Below, in pieces: positions 35,801-50,600 of a stretch of 64,000 nucleotides of DNA. This stretch comes from Diadema setosum (lineage: Eukaryota > Echinodermata > Echinoidea > Diadematoida > Diadematidae). The notes beneath the pieces were generated by a model. That model was not told the DNA's origin. It ran no database searches and saw only the letters and a list, made by a program, of their open reading frames with translations. The position numbers were made by a program, and so were the translations under genes. The stretch covers positions 7,694,955 through 7,758,954 of the forward strand of contig NC_092701.1 in assembly GCF_964275005.1 (NCBI RefSeq). Direction: 5' to 3'. The number at the start of each line of letters is the position of its first letter. Position 1 is the first letter of the stretch.

Positions 35801-38800
35801 CACTGGTTTCGTTTGAGCTGTTATTGTTGAGTGTATCCATCATTTTATCTGCACCGACCTGGGAATCACTGCTCACAAAGTCTTCATCATCATCTTCATC
35901 ATCATCACCATCACCCTCCGAGGAAGAAAAGTGTCTCCCTCTACCAGCAGAGAGGGGGCGAGAGGAACGAGTGAGTGACAATGAATGAGCTGTCCTTGAG
36001 TCTGTGGTATTTGCTTTGTTGAACTTTGAACTTTTCAAAGCACTCTGTGGCCTGTGTCTCTCTCTGCCAGCAGAGGGCGGTCTAGGTCTCAGAGTGGTGA
36101 CGGGACCTCGCGGTGTAATGTCAAAGGTTACATTCTTCTCCTCTACAAATTGCACAGACAGTTTGCCTTTAGATCTGTTCCTATTTGCAGTCTTGTCAGT
36201 CCCTGCAGAGTCTTCGCTATCATCCACCCTATTTTTGACAGTGGTAGTGGCCCCACTCCGAGGGGTGACAGACACACTAGTTATACCATTGTGGGAGGGA
36301 CCATTACTTGCAGGGGTGCCACTTTGAAATTGAGATTGGTAAGGGGCCAGTTGGGCAAAACTCTCACTTGATATACTTTGAACTTCAATATCTGGTGACA
36401 GTTGTGGTGATGGCGCATCAGAAGACCTGGACAATTTTTTTTTTTTGAAAATATGACAGAAAAACACATTTTTAGAATCATATTTTGATGGTGAAATCTC
36501 ACGATGAATAAGTAGCTCTTGCATTACCACAAGCCAAATATTGCTTTCATTTCTTTGGTCTCACGAAAGGGCTGAAAAGAAAATTACAAGTTTTGAGCCA
36601 TACTCTATGACACACACTTGTAGTAAACAATGGCACTTCACAGCTGTATACTAGGTATCTTTTTTACGTGTACATTATGACATGCAATTATGTTTAACAC
36701 ACACATAGAAACACGCAAGTAAATCCAAGCAAGCAAATGCACACACACACACACACACACACACATCCATCAATTCCATCAGGTATTCAACATAGACTTG
36801 GTTTTCTCTTTAGAGCCATTTAGCCGCTAACGCAAGAATAGCTGGCTGGGTGTTTTCCAAAGAGGCTACAGACCACCTCTACCTTAACAGACATACAATT
36901 ATTAGTAATTACAGTGAATCCTTGCATGATCTGTGGTCTTTAATTTGTAGCAATCAGGTCATTAAGCCTTTGTGTGCTTTTAATGCTGTACCGGCTGCAC
37001 AGAAACGCTGTTAGTGGGAGGTTTGTTAGCGCTAACAAATCAGCCACTCACAGCACTGGCAAAATGACCGCACGCAAAGCGCTGTTAGAGCAATGTTAGA
37101 CACGTGCGCTGATACGGTGCTAATAGTGAATTTGTGCCATAGAGTTAGGCAAAATCTATGCGATTTGTGCGTAATGATCTATTTATGTTCAGGCATACTG
37201 TGTTCATGTGTGAACAAAGGAGAAATCAATACCCCAGGGGACAGTCATCATAAGCGGAGCTTGACGTGGATGAGGCCCTATCTTGTATACAAATATAATA
37301 CAACACCAATAAACCTACACAAAAAAAAAACTTGTAATCTTAATGTTGTATACCAATGCCTCCCCCCCCCCCAAAAAAAAAAGCTCCAGACTACACTGAC
37401 AAAGGATTAAATGTTACATGGAGTAGGCTTACTATTGTTTTATAAGGCACAACGCTAGATAGGAAGCATTATGCAATGATGCTACACAGATGGTTAGACA
37501 TTTGTTCATATGAAACTCATTTCAAGGAAAAGAAACACACTCACCACATTTGTGACAAACATATCATTTTATTTCTTTACCAGTTATGTGAAACTGCCAT
37601 CTTGTCAAGACGTACTCTAGACCTATTGGGAGAACCATGCATAATGGCGGAGGCAACCAGTCCCCACAGCAGCATTTCTATTATGTATACAATATAGTTG
37701 TAATAATAAAGTTCATCATCATTGGCTTTAATGGGTATGTACGTTGTAGCTTATTTCACTATTAAAGGACAAGTCCACCTACAAATGTGGATTGAGTGAG
37801 TGCAGTAATATTAGTAGAACACATTGATACAATCAGTGAAAGTTCGGGGAAAATCAGAAAATTCGTTCAAAAGTTATGAATTTTTAAAGTTTTTGAAGAC
37901 ACTGCTAGATGAGAAGACTGCTGCAGTGTATGATATGCGTAGAACGATACAAGGAAAATATAAAGAGAATTTCACAACAAAAAAATTTTCACAGCAAAAT
38001 CTAAGTCGCCCACTACCCACCACATTCTCAATTAGGTCTAGATTGATCTATTTTGAAGTATGTCCACATGGCAGAATAAAGGAGACACCTGAAGTTGCAG
38101 CGCACACAAGAAATTATTCACTAACATTGTCACTATCGGTGCCCCTGGCACTGTTAGTGAGTTGATAAAACAGCACCACTGTTGTTAGCTTCTGTGCGGC
38201 CTCGCGATGTTAGGCTAACCACGCTGTTAGTGAATTTGAGTAACAGCACGCTTATGTGCGGCCAAATCGTCGCTATCGGTGCTGTTAGTGTGCTGTGAGC
38301 ACTAACAACGTTTCTGTGCGGCCGGCCCTGATCTGCGCCAAAAACTCTGCAGTGTTGTACATGTTGTCCAAAGTCCCTGGTTCAGAAAGGGTTAAGAAAG
38401 TCCAGTGTTACTGTGTGCCCTTCACAAATACATATACAGAGGTGAACACAATTATACACAGGTTTTATACATATGTATTTACATCATCCCATTTTGATGG
38501 GAAAAATGACAAAAGACTGTATTTGCCAGTTTGGTTTACTTGTTCTATTCGCTTCTTACCCGTCTTCATCGGTGGAATAGTCCTCTTCCACATCCGCTCC
38601 AGGTAAGGTCATAGACAACTTGATTGGTTCTGGGGTAGGTCTACGCAGTAATTGAGGGGCTGCAGGCTGGAGGGGCAAAAAATGGAACATATGAATGAAC
38701 TACGTAGCAAATGCAACAATAATTTCTTCTCTCTGTTTTTTTACCCCATGGTTAGAAACTTGCCATACTGAGTCTGGGTGAGGGTATCAGAAATTATGCT

Positions 38801-41800
38801 CCAGTCAATGTTTGGGCAAGTGTAGTTTAATGAGACTCAAAGTGGAATTCTTCTAGCCTAGTCTTTTGTTTTTGTTTCTTTCTCAACAATGTATGAACCA
38901 TGGAGAAAAGAAATTTGAGAATGCTATCCAAAAACCAATAATTTTGCTGTGTAAATAGGCCCATGGAAACGTACTCGCAGAAAGGCCTGTGACACTTCGA
39001 CTATACTGTAAATATGACACTTGACGGAGTTAGATAATGTTCATTCCCTCTATTCATGAATGAACAAAATAGACAACACACAGTGTGTACAATCTGCACT
39101 GCTCTCTTTAGATTGTATTAACTAAATACTGACTTGATTCTTATGCATGTCTCTTGACATGAAGGCACACACCTGTTTTGGTGTTCTGGCTTCAAACCGA
39201 TCTACAATTTCCTCCGCCCCATCATCGTCAGGGACATCATCACCATCGCCACCATCATCATTATCACTTCCTTCAGCTTCAAGCCCCCCGTTGATGAGCT
39301 TCTCCAGGTCCGGGGAGGCACAGGGCGGGGGTGGAGGGGGCGTGATGTTGCGCTCATCGGCGTAGGCAGCAGACAGTTTGGCTGGAGTGGGGGAGTGAAT
39401 ACCAAGCAATCATGAAAGACTCACAAAACTGTGGTAATTTATTCACCTAGAGCAACAACTCTAGTAGAATAGCTACTCTAGTGCAACCACTGTTCTTTTA
39501 GAGGGCCCTGCCTCTGGGTTGAGAGGTACTGTACGAGCTGAAATTTTCGCGGTGGTTTTATTTTCGCGAATTTCGCGAATCGCCTTTGAACCGCGAAAAT
39601 AACAACACGCGAATATAACAACGCGCAAATAGTTACGTTCAGTTAGACCGTCGCAACCGTGAAATTAACAACACGCGCAAATGTCCTCCCAGTAGCAATT
39701 CGCGAAAATATCTGTACGCGAAAATTTCAGCTCGTACAGTACATTGTGGATACAATCATCTTGTCTCTTTAACGACATAGACACTAGGGAGATTGTGATT
39801 TGGAATCACTTGCTTTAAAATCCAGGGTCTAAATCATCCTGAACTCAAGGGCCCCATTTCATAAAAAAGTTGCAGTGATAACAACTCTTGCTGCAAGGGC
39901 AAAAGTCATGGTAATGACAAGAATCCTACTTCCTTGATTGGCTGTTGCTACAAGAAGTGGCTCATTCTGGCAAAAATTGCTATTCTTTTGAATATCTCTA
40001 ATTATGTTAAATGGGGCTCAGAACTCAAGTACTGTACAGAAACAATGACTGGCATGGATGGTAACATAGAGACTGACCTTCACCAGGGTTTGGAATGGTA
40101 ATGATGGCGGTTTTACCAATGTACAGTAGGTCACAAGATAAGTTGAGGGAATCATAACTGTAGTATCATGTACTTTGGCTTACCATACTCACCCCATGCA
40201 TATTGCTCATGTTAATTCTGCACATTGTCACTAAAGGGGGTATCTCACTGAGCGGCGAACGTTTGCGAATGTAGCGAATTTGGGAATTTGCCATGGTTCG
40301 TAAACGGTTGCAAAAGGTTCGTTAACATTCGCAAGAAAGTTCGCAAACGGTTTTTATTGTCGCAAACAGTTTTTCTTGTCGCAAAGAAATTTTGAACATG
40401 TTCAAAATTTCTTTGCGAACCTTTGCGAATTTGTATTTTCGCTAACAGTTGCAAACATTCGCAAAACACTCGTAAGAATTCGCAAACGGTCGTGATACGG
40501 TGTCGCTAACATTTTTATATGATTCGCCACTGCTTGCGAACAAGTAACCACATGGTTCCTATATAAAAGCTTCTGAAACAGACAAGGTTCCACTCCAAGA
40601 AAGTTCTTGAAGCTCTTGACATCTCCATCATGATGGTAATTGCTTCAAAAGCTTTTCATATTGACCAAAGTCTGTCCTCTGCAACAAGCACTCTCTGAAT
40701 CTCTTTCTTTTCTTCTTCCTTTCTTGTTTTTCTTTATTTCATTTCTCTTATGCTGCACAACTCTCTAAAAAGAAAGAGTGAAAATGTTCACTCTTGAAGG
40801 AGTGAATTACAGAAAAGAGTGAGTTTTGAGTGAAATTGGAGTGAATTTTGAGTGAAGATATCTATTTTCACTCATTTTGGAGTGACCTTAGGGATCACTC
40901 AAAAATCTTGGAGTGATCCCTGAGGTCACTCAAAAATGGGTGAAAATGAACATTTTCACTCCAAAATCACTCTAATTTCACTTGAAACTCACTCTTTTCT
41001 GTTATTCACTTCTTCAAGAGTGAACATTTTCACTCTTTCTTTTTTAGAGAGAATAGCTGTAGCAGCAGCCTGACAGAGCAGCTCTTCAAGGATAGCAACA
41101 CCTTGAGCCTTTTCTTGGCAGAAATTTATTTCCATATCCTGGAAATCCATCTTGAACGGTTGTCACAAGAGATCTGAATTCAGTGGAAGGTTTTATGTCA
41201 TTTTATGGGTCTTACTATACACAATCGCCTGGTACTTTTCTAGGTCCAAGAACATTCGCAAAATTGTCGCAAATGATTTGCAAACAGTTGCTAATATTTG
41301 CAAAACTGTCGCTAACATTTGCAAAATTGTCGCTAACATTTGCTAACATTCGCCAATAGTCGCCACCTGTGTTCGCAAACACTTTCGCAAACATTCGCTA
41401 AAGTGTTGCTAATTGTCGCTAAACATCGCTAAAAGTCGCTAACTGTCGCTAATGGCAGAAGCGAACTTTGATTTTTCGCAAACATTCGTCAGAAAAGTTG
41501 GCGAATCTCAAATTCGCTACGTTCGCAAACGTTCGCCGCTCAATGAGATACCAGCTTAATAGTGCACAGTGCATACACATTGTAATACATACTCACATGC
41601 AGATTGTTCAGCATTGATGCTACATGATATACATATTGCCTAGACAAACACTGTTTTCGAGTGAAGGTATAGTCGTTTGCACAGTTGTTTATTTCGAAGT
41701 GATATCAAAATGACCTTCTGGAAATAGTATACATTTCACCCTTATCCTTCTATTGTATCATCTTGACTTACTGGTAATACTTTGCATCCAGTGCAATCTA

Positions 41801-44800
41801 TTAAATATGGAAGCAACAATATTTCTGGCAATCCCATTGGTAGGATGCTTGATCTTGCCTTGATGTAGAGAGCTAGGTCTTCAGGTAGAGTTTGAGCATC
41901 TTTGAAAGGAAACTATAGAGGGAGCCCTCACAGACCCTAAAATAGTGTCTCAATACAGGGACACTACCCTAAAACACCGCCAGATGAAGAAGAGAAGCAG
42001 ATGTCAGGGTCATTTGCACTCAATGCTCACCGCCAAAGTGTCAGGTTGTCATGAACATAGATAATAATTCTTTTTCTTTCTTTACCTGTGATTGGCAACA
42101 CCAAATGTTCAGTTCAGACAATAAACTTCATGGGAGTAATGCCGGGGAAATATAAACAAGGACAGTTATCAGAGTTATCAGGTGGATTTATTGAGACTAG
42201 CAGAGAGATGAGTGAGACACTGGTTGAAGGGGGAAGTCGAGAAGACAGGATCTCGCATCTTGCCTGCTCCGACCGTAGAATGTAGTGAAGGCATTGATTA
42301 TTTTGTCTTTCTATTATTGGCATTCAAAAGCATCCATGTCAAACTATTATCCACGCAGTCACAACCCTTGACCACTACTGCTGTAGGCCTACTTACCTCC
42401 CATCCAGAAAAAACTCAAGTGAACAGGCAGATGTGTACCACCTGGCCGAAACATATAACGGGAGCAGTTGATATACATGTGATTCTCTTTTGCTATCACT
42501 ATGATCGTGTACAAAAATACTGAATGTAGATGTACATGCTGCATGTCAATCCAAACAGAGCCATCTCATTAATCTCTCAGTGACACGAGGCCATGGACTA
42601 GTAAGAATCATAGATAACATGGTCTTCTTTTATTTAAATTTTCAATAGATGTGATTATTTTGTCTGACATCACCTGAGAGTTATGCATGCATACAACTTG
42701 CACTTATGTACAATTGTGATTGTATAGAATAGATGTGATTGTTTTTTTCTGACATCACCTGAGAGTTATGCATGTATACAACATGCACTTATGTACAATT
42801 GTGAGTAATTCAGCAATTTTATTGCTGCAAGTCACAATTCTAATAATCCATGAATAATAATGATAATAACATCAGAAACGTAGGGTTTACCTAGTAGATG
42901 TTTTGACACAATGTCTGTCAGGAGTCTCATGACAAATGGACAAACTGAGTCAAACTGAAAATTGTTGCAAATGAATCGATAGTAGGAATGTCTATCTTCA
43001 GAACTTTTAATTGATGCTATTATCCATCATGGCAAAGCTACACATACATAAATCCATATCATTTACACCAGGGGCAGTAGGCCTACCATATTTAGGTGGT
43101 GGCTTCGATTATCACCTCAACACTTAATGCAAGCAGCTAGGTCGCAAAAATGAAAGCAAGTAAGCTATAACCATCATTTTACTTGTTGAAGGCAGTTTGC
43201 TTCATAGGTTTTGTTGTTGAATGTTTTAGTTTTTGTTTGTTGATAGGTTTCTGTCATTGTTGTGCATATTAGTAGTTTGTAGATCCTCACCTTAGAACAC
43301 CTTGAACTGGGTCTCAGTGAATTAAAATGTACTTTGTGGAGAGAAAGAATGGACAAAGGGCTTTAGATAACAAGTATAAATTTGTTAGCTCCCTTGTTTT
43401 GCCCTTTCCTTTTGCTATTAAATGCACAGCAGCCTCTCTACCCAGCTCTCGTTAGCAGGAAGCAATTTCCCTGCTCAAAATTGGATAGCAATTTAGATGA
43501 TGGGTAAATATTTTTAACAAAATGGCCTTTAATTCTATTTAATGAAATTGCCACACAGACAACATTTTGTACAGCAGCCACATCTAACATGCATGGCAAA
43601 TTCATGTGTGATACCAGTAAAATTATTTCCTTGTGCTTGTAATGACTTAAAATTTCATCCTTCAATACATATTTGTGTAAATTTCCCATTACTCTCACCT
43701 TCCAAAGTGAAGAACTGACTACATACTGTAACAAGGGTTTGTAGACTTAAATACATTGTAATCCTGACGTTTAAGTAAAAAATCTTCCAGCAATTCTGTA
43801 GAATAGATAAAATATGAATGACAAAGAAACATCATTTGCTACAATGTACTCTTTATGTGCCACGTTGGCACCTCCGACTCAGTCGACGGCGTCCCAACTT
43901 CGCATATTCCGCTCAAACACACAAACCCACCCAAACCGATCGATAAATCGCCAAATGCCACATTACAATGAAAGCGTTTCCCGGGATTCTGTTCCTCTCG
44001 TCTATAGCTTGCATTTTACGTGGGGATTGACTAACAAGCAGTGTTTCATACTGGATTTGCGTGCTAATTCTAAGTTTCTGTCACTGCTTTGTGTGCAAAA
44101 GTTATACATTTACGGTAATGTAGCTACTGAGCATTTGAAAGGAAAGCAATTATGGATTCGTCATAGAATTTACATCGATGCAAAGCTTGGCATTTTCTTT
44201 ACAACTTTGCTCACTTCATATGCAACTTAACATAAATTTATACAAGTTATATAGCTTTGAAAAACAGAATGTTTTCTCAATGCATGACTATGTTGGTGTC
44301 TCAGAATAATGTGGCACACAGGGGGTTTCCACCATGGCACATAAAGAGTTAATATCCCTTTCAACCAACTACCAATGAACATGCCATTAACATTGTACTC
44401 AAACAACTTGCAGATGGTAAAGAAAGAGTTAACATCACATACAGGTACACCATGAAAGAACCATAACATAATCCTGTTCTTGAGGCACATCTTATAGCTA
44501 GACAGATACCACAGGTAGGCGATATGATATCATATTAAACCAACAGTGTGTGTGAGCAAAAAAACAAAAAAAAAAGAATTAAAAGAAAAAAAATGGCATT
44601 AGTCAATACCCTTCATACACTTGTACATACCGTGGAAATTCTACAAGTCTTCACACAGTTCCACTCCTCGGGCGAATAGACCACAGATAAAGGCACCAAG
44701 TCAGGGAATGTAAATCAATCGCACCTTTAGATAAATGTGTTACACAGAGTCTTCAATGTGATGAATTCCAGCAGTATAATATTCCTGCATAGAAGTGCTA

Positions 44801-46831
44801 TCCATCAACTGCGCTGACTTCTCATCTTTCTCGCAATCATTCTGCGCTTTTTGTGACGACCCACTGAAACAGGAAGAGCTTGCCTGGCAACGAGGTGCGC
44901 CCTCTATGGCCGGGGTTCAATCTGCGGACAGTGTCAATCACACCCTCCCGGCAACATTGAACTTGATCAATAATGGAAGAGGGCAAAAAAAAAAAAAAAA
45001 ACTATGGTAGAATCTCTCTAGCTTGTAGCCAGCATGCTGTATGACCATTCATCATCCATCCAAAAACACCTGCTGCTCTATGAAAACTAATGCTGCTCTG
45101 TTTTATTCATCCTTCAGCAATAATCAATATAAATGCCCCCCCCATCCATTAAAGCAAGCAGGTCATTATACATGACAACTGCTTGAATAAAAACTACAAG
45201 TACAACACTGCAAGTCAACTTACAGTTTGATCACACACATGACTTCCAACAGAGTCACACAATATGACTTCCAACAGAGCTCAGGCACATACACAGAAGA
45301 ATGTAGCATCACATGAGAGTCAGAAGGAGGTAACAGCCATGGAAAATCCAAGTGAGTTAGCATGATCTGTTTGCTTCTATAATTGACAGTATAGCTCATT
45401 AAGAGCTGGGAATATGACTAAGTCATTTGCAATTCTCATGTAGAATGGTTGACTGTGCAAAGCGTATACCATGTGTGGGAGAGAGAAAAAAAAAAAGGCA
45501 GATTGTGAAGCCAATACAGTGCTTACCCGATAATATGGAACTGCTTCACGTGGGAACAGCACTTTATTAGAACAGAACTCATTGCAACATATTTTTACAT
45601 GATAGTCTAAGCTATTGGGGGCAATATACTGGCTGAAACACTTCAATTGGCTGTCATGTATGATAACTCACATGAATATTTAATGAAAGTTGGTTCCTAT
45701 GCATCTGGTTGTTGTAGCATTTGTGTGTCTGTTGCTGTGAATATCAATTAGTATGATCAACTGTGCATGATCTAGTGTGATGCCAGAAATTGCAGTCTTT
45801 ATATGGGGTGATTTCCATAGGTCAATACCAGCCATTGCTCATCAGTAAATGGAAACACTGCATTCATAAAAGAAAGAAAGAAAAAAAAAAAATTGTTTCC
45901 CCGGACAATCCCAATACAGCAAGTCATAGGACAGGTTATAATGAAAACATCTTGGCCCTGATTCACTAACATGGGAATCATATTGAGTAAAACAATGAAC
46001 CAAAAGTTCACACAAATTCAGATCAGATCTAGTTGGGAAGGATACACAGACTTTCCATGTATTCTCAGATTTTGCAAGGTGGGCACTCAAAGACATTGTT
46101 CACAAATGGCTTAGTGAAACAGTCCCCCTCTTCTCAAGAGTGACTGATACCAATATTGCCTGTAAGATCAGTTGAATTGAACTTAGGATTTATTTTAGCC
46201 CTTAGTTGCACACACATAATATTGAGCCAATGTTTGTATGATGAGAGTCTCAAGTTTGCTAGGGGGTCCAAGTGGAAGAAACTCCAGCTCAAGAGACACT
46301 TGGGGTTGGAGTCAATCTATTGCTCAATCTATTGCCCAATCTATTGCTCAATCTCACACCTTTAAAGATTATGTACACATTGGTTGCCCCGAGGGTTTGT
46401 TGATCAGGTAAAGTAATCATGATTATCAACGCACATTGGTTTAAGATCACTGTTCAGGACCCAAATGAGTACTGTTATCGGATGACCCTTGGTCTTCTGA
46501 TAAAAGATAAACCCTGGTTCAACATCCTGCTCACACACAGGTGGCAGTCTTTGGTAAGCTGATATCATGAGATCCCTAAATATCTTGCACTAGGTCTTCT
46601 GGGCAGACAAAATCATCTAAGGACAAAGCACTTTCAAACATAAATACCACATATTTGTTTAACACTGCATAGCTGTGACATGAGAGAATCATCTAATTTG
46701 GATATTCATAGTATGAAGGCATAAAATGTCACAATATCACAGCAGTGTATAAGTATAAGATATCACAAGAAGTATTAGATATCACAGGGCATATAAGATA
46801 TCACAACATTTGACACACTAGACACTGAAAT

Positions 46832-46876
<45 letters not shown>

Positions 46877-47584
46877 TGTATGTGGGAGGGGGTACCATTG
46901 ACGCTTGCCTAGGGCCTGCAGCACCCCTCTCCCTCCCCTTTCCCCCTTCCCTTGCTTTGCTGGAATGAAAAGGCATTCAATTTGATGGATCGCACACAAA
47001 TGTACACAAATGTACACAAATGTACACAAATGTACACAAAAGGTTGCTAGCGTTCGGGGTCCCATACTCTGGCCGTAAGCCATGTGCTAATGAATGAGGT
47101 GATCTCATGAACCCGCCTGCAACAAGCGGAGTCACACTTTCGTTGTTCACTTGTGCATTTCTGGTAGTTAATGCAAATTTACTGAGCAGCAGGCATGGGC
47201 AAAGTGCATTGATGCCGTATCATACGTCTACTTTTCCCCTTTCTATCATGACAAAAATATACTCACTTTACAACAGAAATGCATTTTTAGAGCTTACAGC
47301 TGATGTTTCTTCATGTTTTGTCACATTTGACAACTGTAATTCTACTTGGAGGGAACACATAATACCATATTCTTCCCATTTACAAAAGTTGATAGTTTCA
47401 TGAAAGAAGACAATTATGTATTTTCTCTGGTTCTGAATATCAAGTCCCCACAGACTGGTATGGTATTGATATTTGGTGTCATCTCTGTTAGTGTTTTGCC
47501 GGAAATATGTTTATATACTTCTCTCTTTTTTTTTTTTTCAATCTCTCTTTTGAATGATGGAAATAAATGAAATGATTGACTACG

Positions 47585-47662
<78 letters not shown>

Positions 47663-50600
47663 AGCTTACGAGGCTTTGACCAAAACAGTCCTACTATATA
47701 TTGTACTATATGTATAGATATGAATATAAATATATTATTATAAATATAAACATGCACACACACACACACACACACAGGTGAAAATACATCATACTCACAC
47801 AACTCATGTCTCTGTCCATCTGGCTGACTCCGCAGAAACTCCTCCAGGGCGTTGTCCTGTTCTTCCCCACTCTCCTGGCTTGTGGGCCTGTATGTGTTTG
47901 CTGCTTCCATCATGGCAAACACATCATGAGACTCACTGTGTGGGACTGTGGACGAAGAGGCAGACTGGGATCGGCCACTCTGTGGTCTGGAGTTGGTTCC
48001 AGGGTCATACATGACTGACTTGGAGCCTTTCACTGTAGACAGAAAAATTGTGAAAAAGTGGGTTTTTTTCACTAGATGTCATTATATTCTATTGATTTCA
48101 TCATTCTATTTTTCATTATTGTCCATCAACACATCACACTGGAGAACATGGCAAAGTTAAACTTGATCTCAAGATCAATTAGAAAGCAGCACTTTTACCT
48201 ACATCATGGCATACATTAGAGCTCATGAGCCCCCATCCACTTCCCTGGTAAAAACAATGATTAAAGGTCCTGTTTACCTTTGGGAGCAGTGATTAAAAAA
48301 AAATGTTCGAAATATCACATTTGATGCATGTGTGTACATCAGTTGTATCACAAAACATCCTCTTACCATATAACATTTTTGCAATAAAGCCTAAAATTTA
48401 AGGAGATATAATCACTATTTTTCTTAATAAAGCATAACTGTATACAGTTTAGTCTGCAAACATTTTTATTTTAACAATTGTTCACATTTTGTATACTAAA
48501 CAATACTTAACATAAATTATACTGGTTCAAATTTTTACATTGGTTGATTTTATCCCTAACTCTCATTTTAGAACTATTTTGAAGCACTAATGCTGGGTTT
48601 TTGTTTCATCTACGAATAGTAAATTATGCCTTTAATGGGATTTTTTGGACTATAACTCCATTCATTTAACTCTCACCCCTTTGTGTCATCTTCGTAAAAA
48701 TATAACTACATAATTGATTCAACTCTGTCCTCTAGTGATGTAGATTGCGGATGAGCACTTAGCCTCCTGAGAGAGATAAAGTATGTAAACATCACTAAAA
48801 AGAGCTGTCTACTAGCATGAGAAAGAACAAATACAAAAGAAAAGAAAAATTTGTCACAAACCAGCAATGAAAGCTCCCGTCAGTTCTGCTGCCGATTCAC
48901 TCGCAAGGCCACCCTGGCTCGCCCGTCTCTGGGCCGTGGGGCTTGGGGGCACCTTTCGGCCGCTCCAGGGTCGACGCGGCCCGCGGGCATCCCTCAGCTT
49001 CTGTCGCTCTCCCTGCTGCTTGATGAGGTCGGGAATGGACGTATTACTGCCCCTGGAATGGAGATCAACAATAATAATATACCAAACCTTTCCAAACGTA
49101 ACTCAGACTAGCTGCAGTCACACTGGCAAATCTTCAAGATCTTAATGATCGCGATCTTAAACTTTGCAATCTTTTGCCAGTTAGACTGCAGTTATTGTGT
49201 GCAATCACATGAAGTAAACACATCAAAGCATTAAATATTATCATTCATTTCTGTTCATCAGGTAACTCATTGCCTTCACTTTGTACAAGAATTATGCCAA
49301 GCTATTCACTGCAGCTCTAGGTAGAAACGAATAAGTGACTTTTCTCTCATATATACACATTAGTACCACAACCAGCTTGTACATTTTACATTGTACTTCA
49401 AGCTATTTTTAAGAAGAAAGTTGGAAAATAAGTATAAGGTAGTAATATCATATCATACTTTCAGGAGTCCTCTTCTGAAGTTGATAAACAACTATGGAGA
49501 TTTTTTGCTTTTTTTGTACTTAATCTCAATATTTATCATGTTCAGAGCATCAAATATTGAACAAATATTGCTTGTGGTGATTTTCTTCTATGGCAACACT
49601 GAAATGTACTTTATGGTAAGTTTCATCAAAATGTAACAAGAACTCCAAGTGTTCCTTTTTACCCCAAATGCTTTAAGAAAAAAAAATATTATCATATCCT
49701 AATCTGTACTAAAACTTTTTTAATACTGTATTAGGTTCAAGATTAGGATTGGGTTTAGGGTCAGGGGAAGGATTTGGGGTAATTGTCCAAGGGTAATTGT
49801 CTTCTAAAGAACCATTAACCATATTTAATAATCTCACAAAGCTTGTTTGAGATAATACTGATTTGCAGCAATTTTAACAAACACCTCAGCAATTGGGGTA
49901 ATTGTCCAGGGGTAATTGTCTTCTACAGAACCATTTAATAAGCCCACAGAGCTTGTTTAAGATAATACTGATTTGCAGCAGTTTTACAAATACACCTCAG
50001 CAAGGCCAGACTCTTCCTTACCATGCTGTCTTCTGGATGCTGAGGGAGGACAGGGGTGGCTTCGTCTCCAGCTCCGTGTACGGCGACGCCTTCACCACCT
50101 TGCCCCTGGATGACGAGGGTGGGGTAGAACTGGACGGGACCCACACCGACTGGACATTGTAAGAGCTGGCTGGCTTCATGCTGGTCACTGACGACTGGAT
50201 CTCTTCCAGCTTGGCCAGGGCAGCGGCACTGGGCTCCAGCCAGTACTGGATATTGGTGGATGATGGGATTTCCAAGTAAATGAAATAGGGTAAAATTTGG
50301 TAAGAAACAATATTTTGAATGAAATTCTAAAAAAAGCACAAACTTCGTTCAACATAGTTGACCATTCACCAGCAGTATTACCAAGGTCTGATAACAAAAT
50401 GCACAAGAGGGGCACTAATGTAATAAAATGTTGCATATTTTTAGATCACACACTGGAACCACTACAAGAAGAAACTCATTTTACATGCGTATAATCAGGA
50501 AACCCTGGAATAATTTAACAAATAACTTAATATATGTACCCAGTGTCTACAGCTTTGAAATCGGTTCAGATAAGTTTTGGGACGATGAACCCATCAAGTT

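Larger units (their letters stand above)
36988..38329. mobile_element. TGTTAGTG-motif foldback element in intron 6
   Basis: The left end CCGGCTGCACAGAAACG and the right end in inverted form (CCGGCCGCACAGAAACG) are 16/17 matches, and each is followed by GCTGTTAGTG/GTTGTTAGTG. Both arms repeat GCTGTTAG or its complement. The left arm has a perfect 18-bp palindrome, TTTGTTAGCGCTAACAAA (37022-37039). The middle contains other repeats: a truncated TTAA MITE (37762) and a reverse fragment of the TGCCTCCGCCA repeat. No transposase reading frame is seen. The target duplication is not clear. Confidence 0.78.

Noticed and set aside
35241-36371. Plus-strand open frames of 100-166 codons
   Set aside because: They lie antisense to exon 7, whose splice sites and phases are well supported; the plus frames show no family motif.
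43814-44230. 138-codon plus-strand open frame in intron 4
   Set aside because: Composition and wording look non-coding, and no splice partner fits.
44800-44985. Possible alternative first exon or insulator site (CCATAGAGGGCGC)
   Set aside because: The motif is only an approximate CTCF-like match and no coding or splice structure follows.
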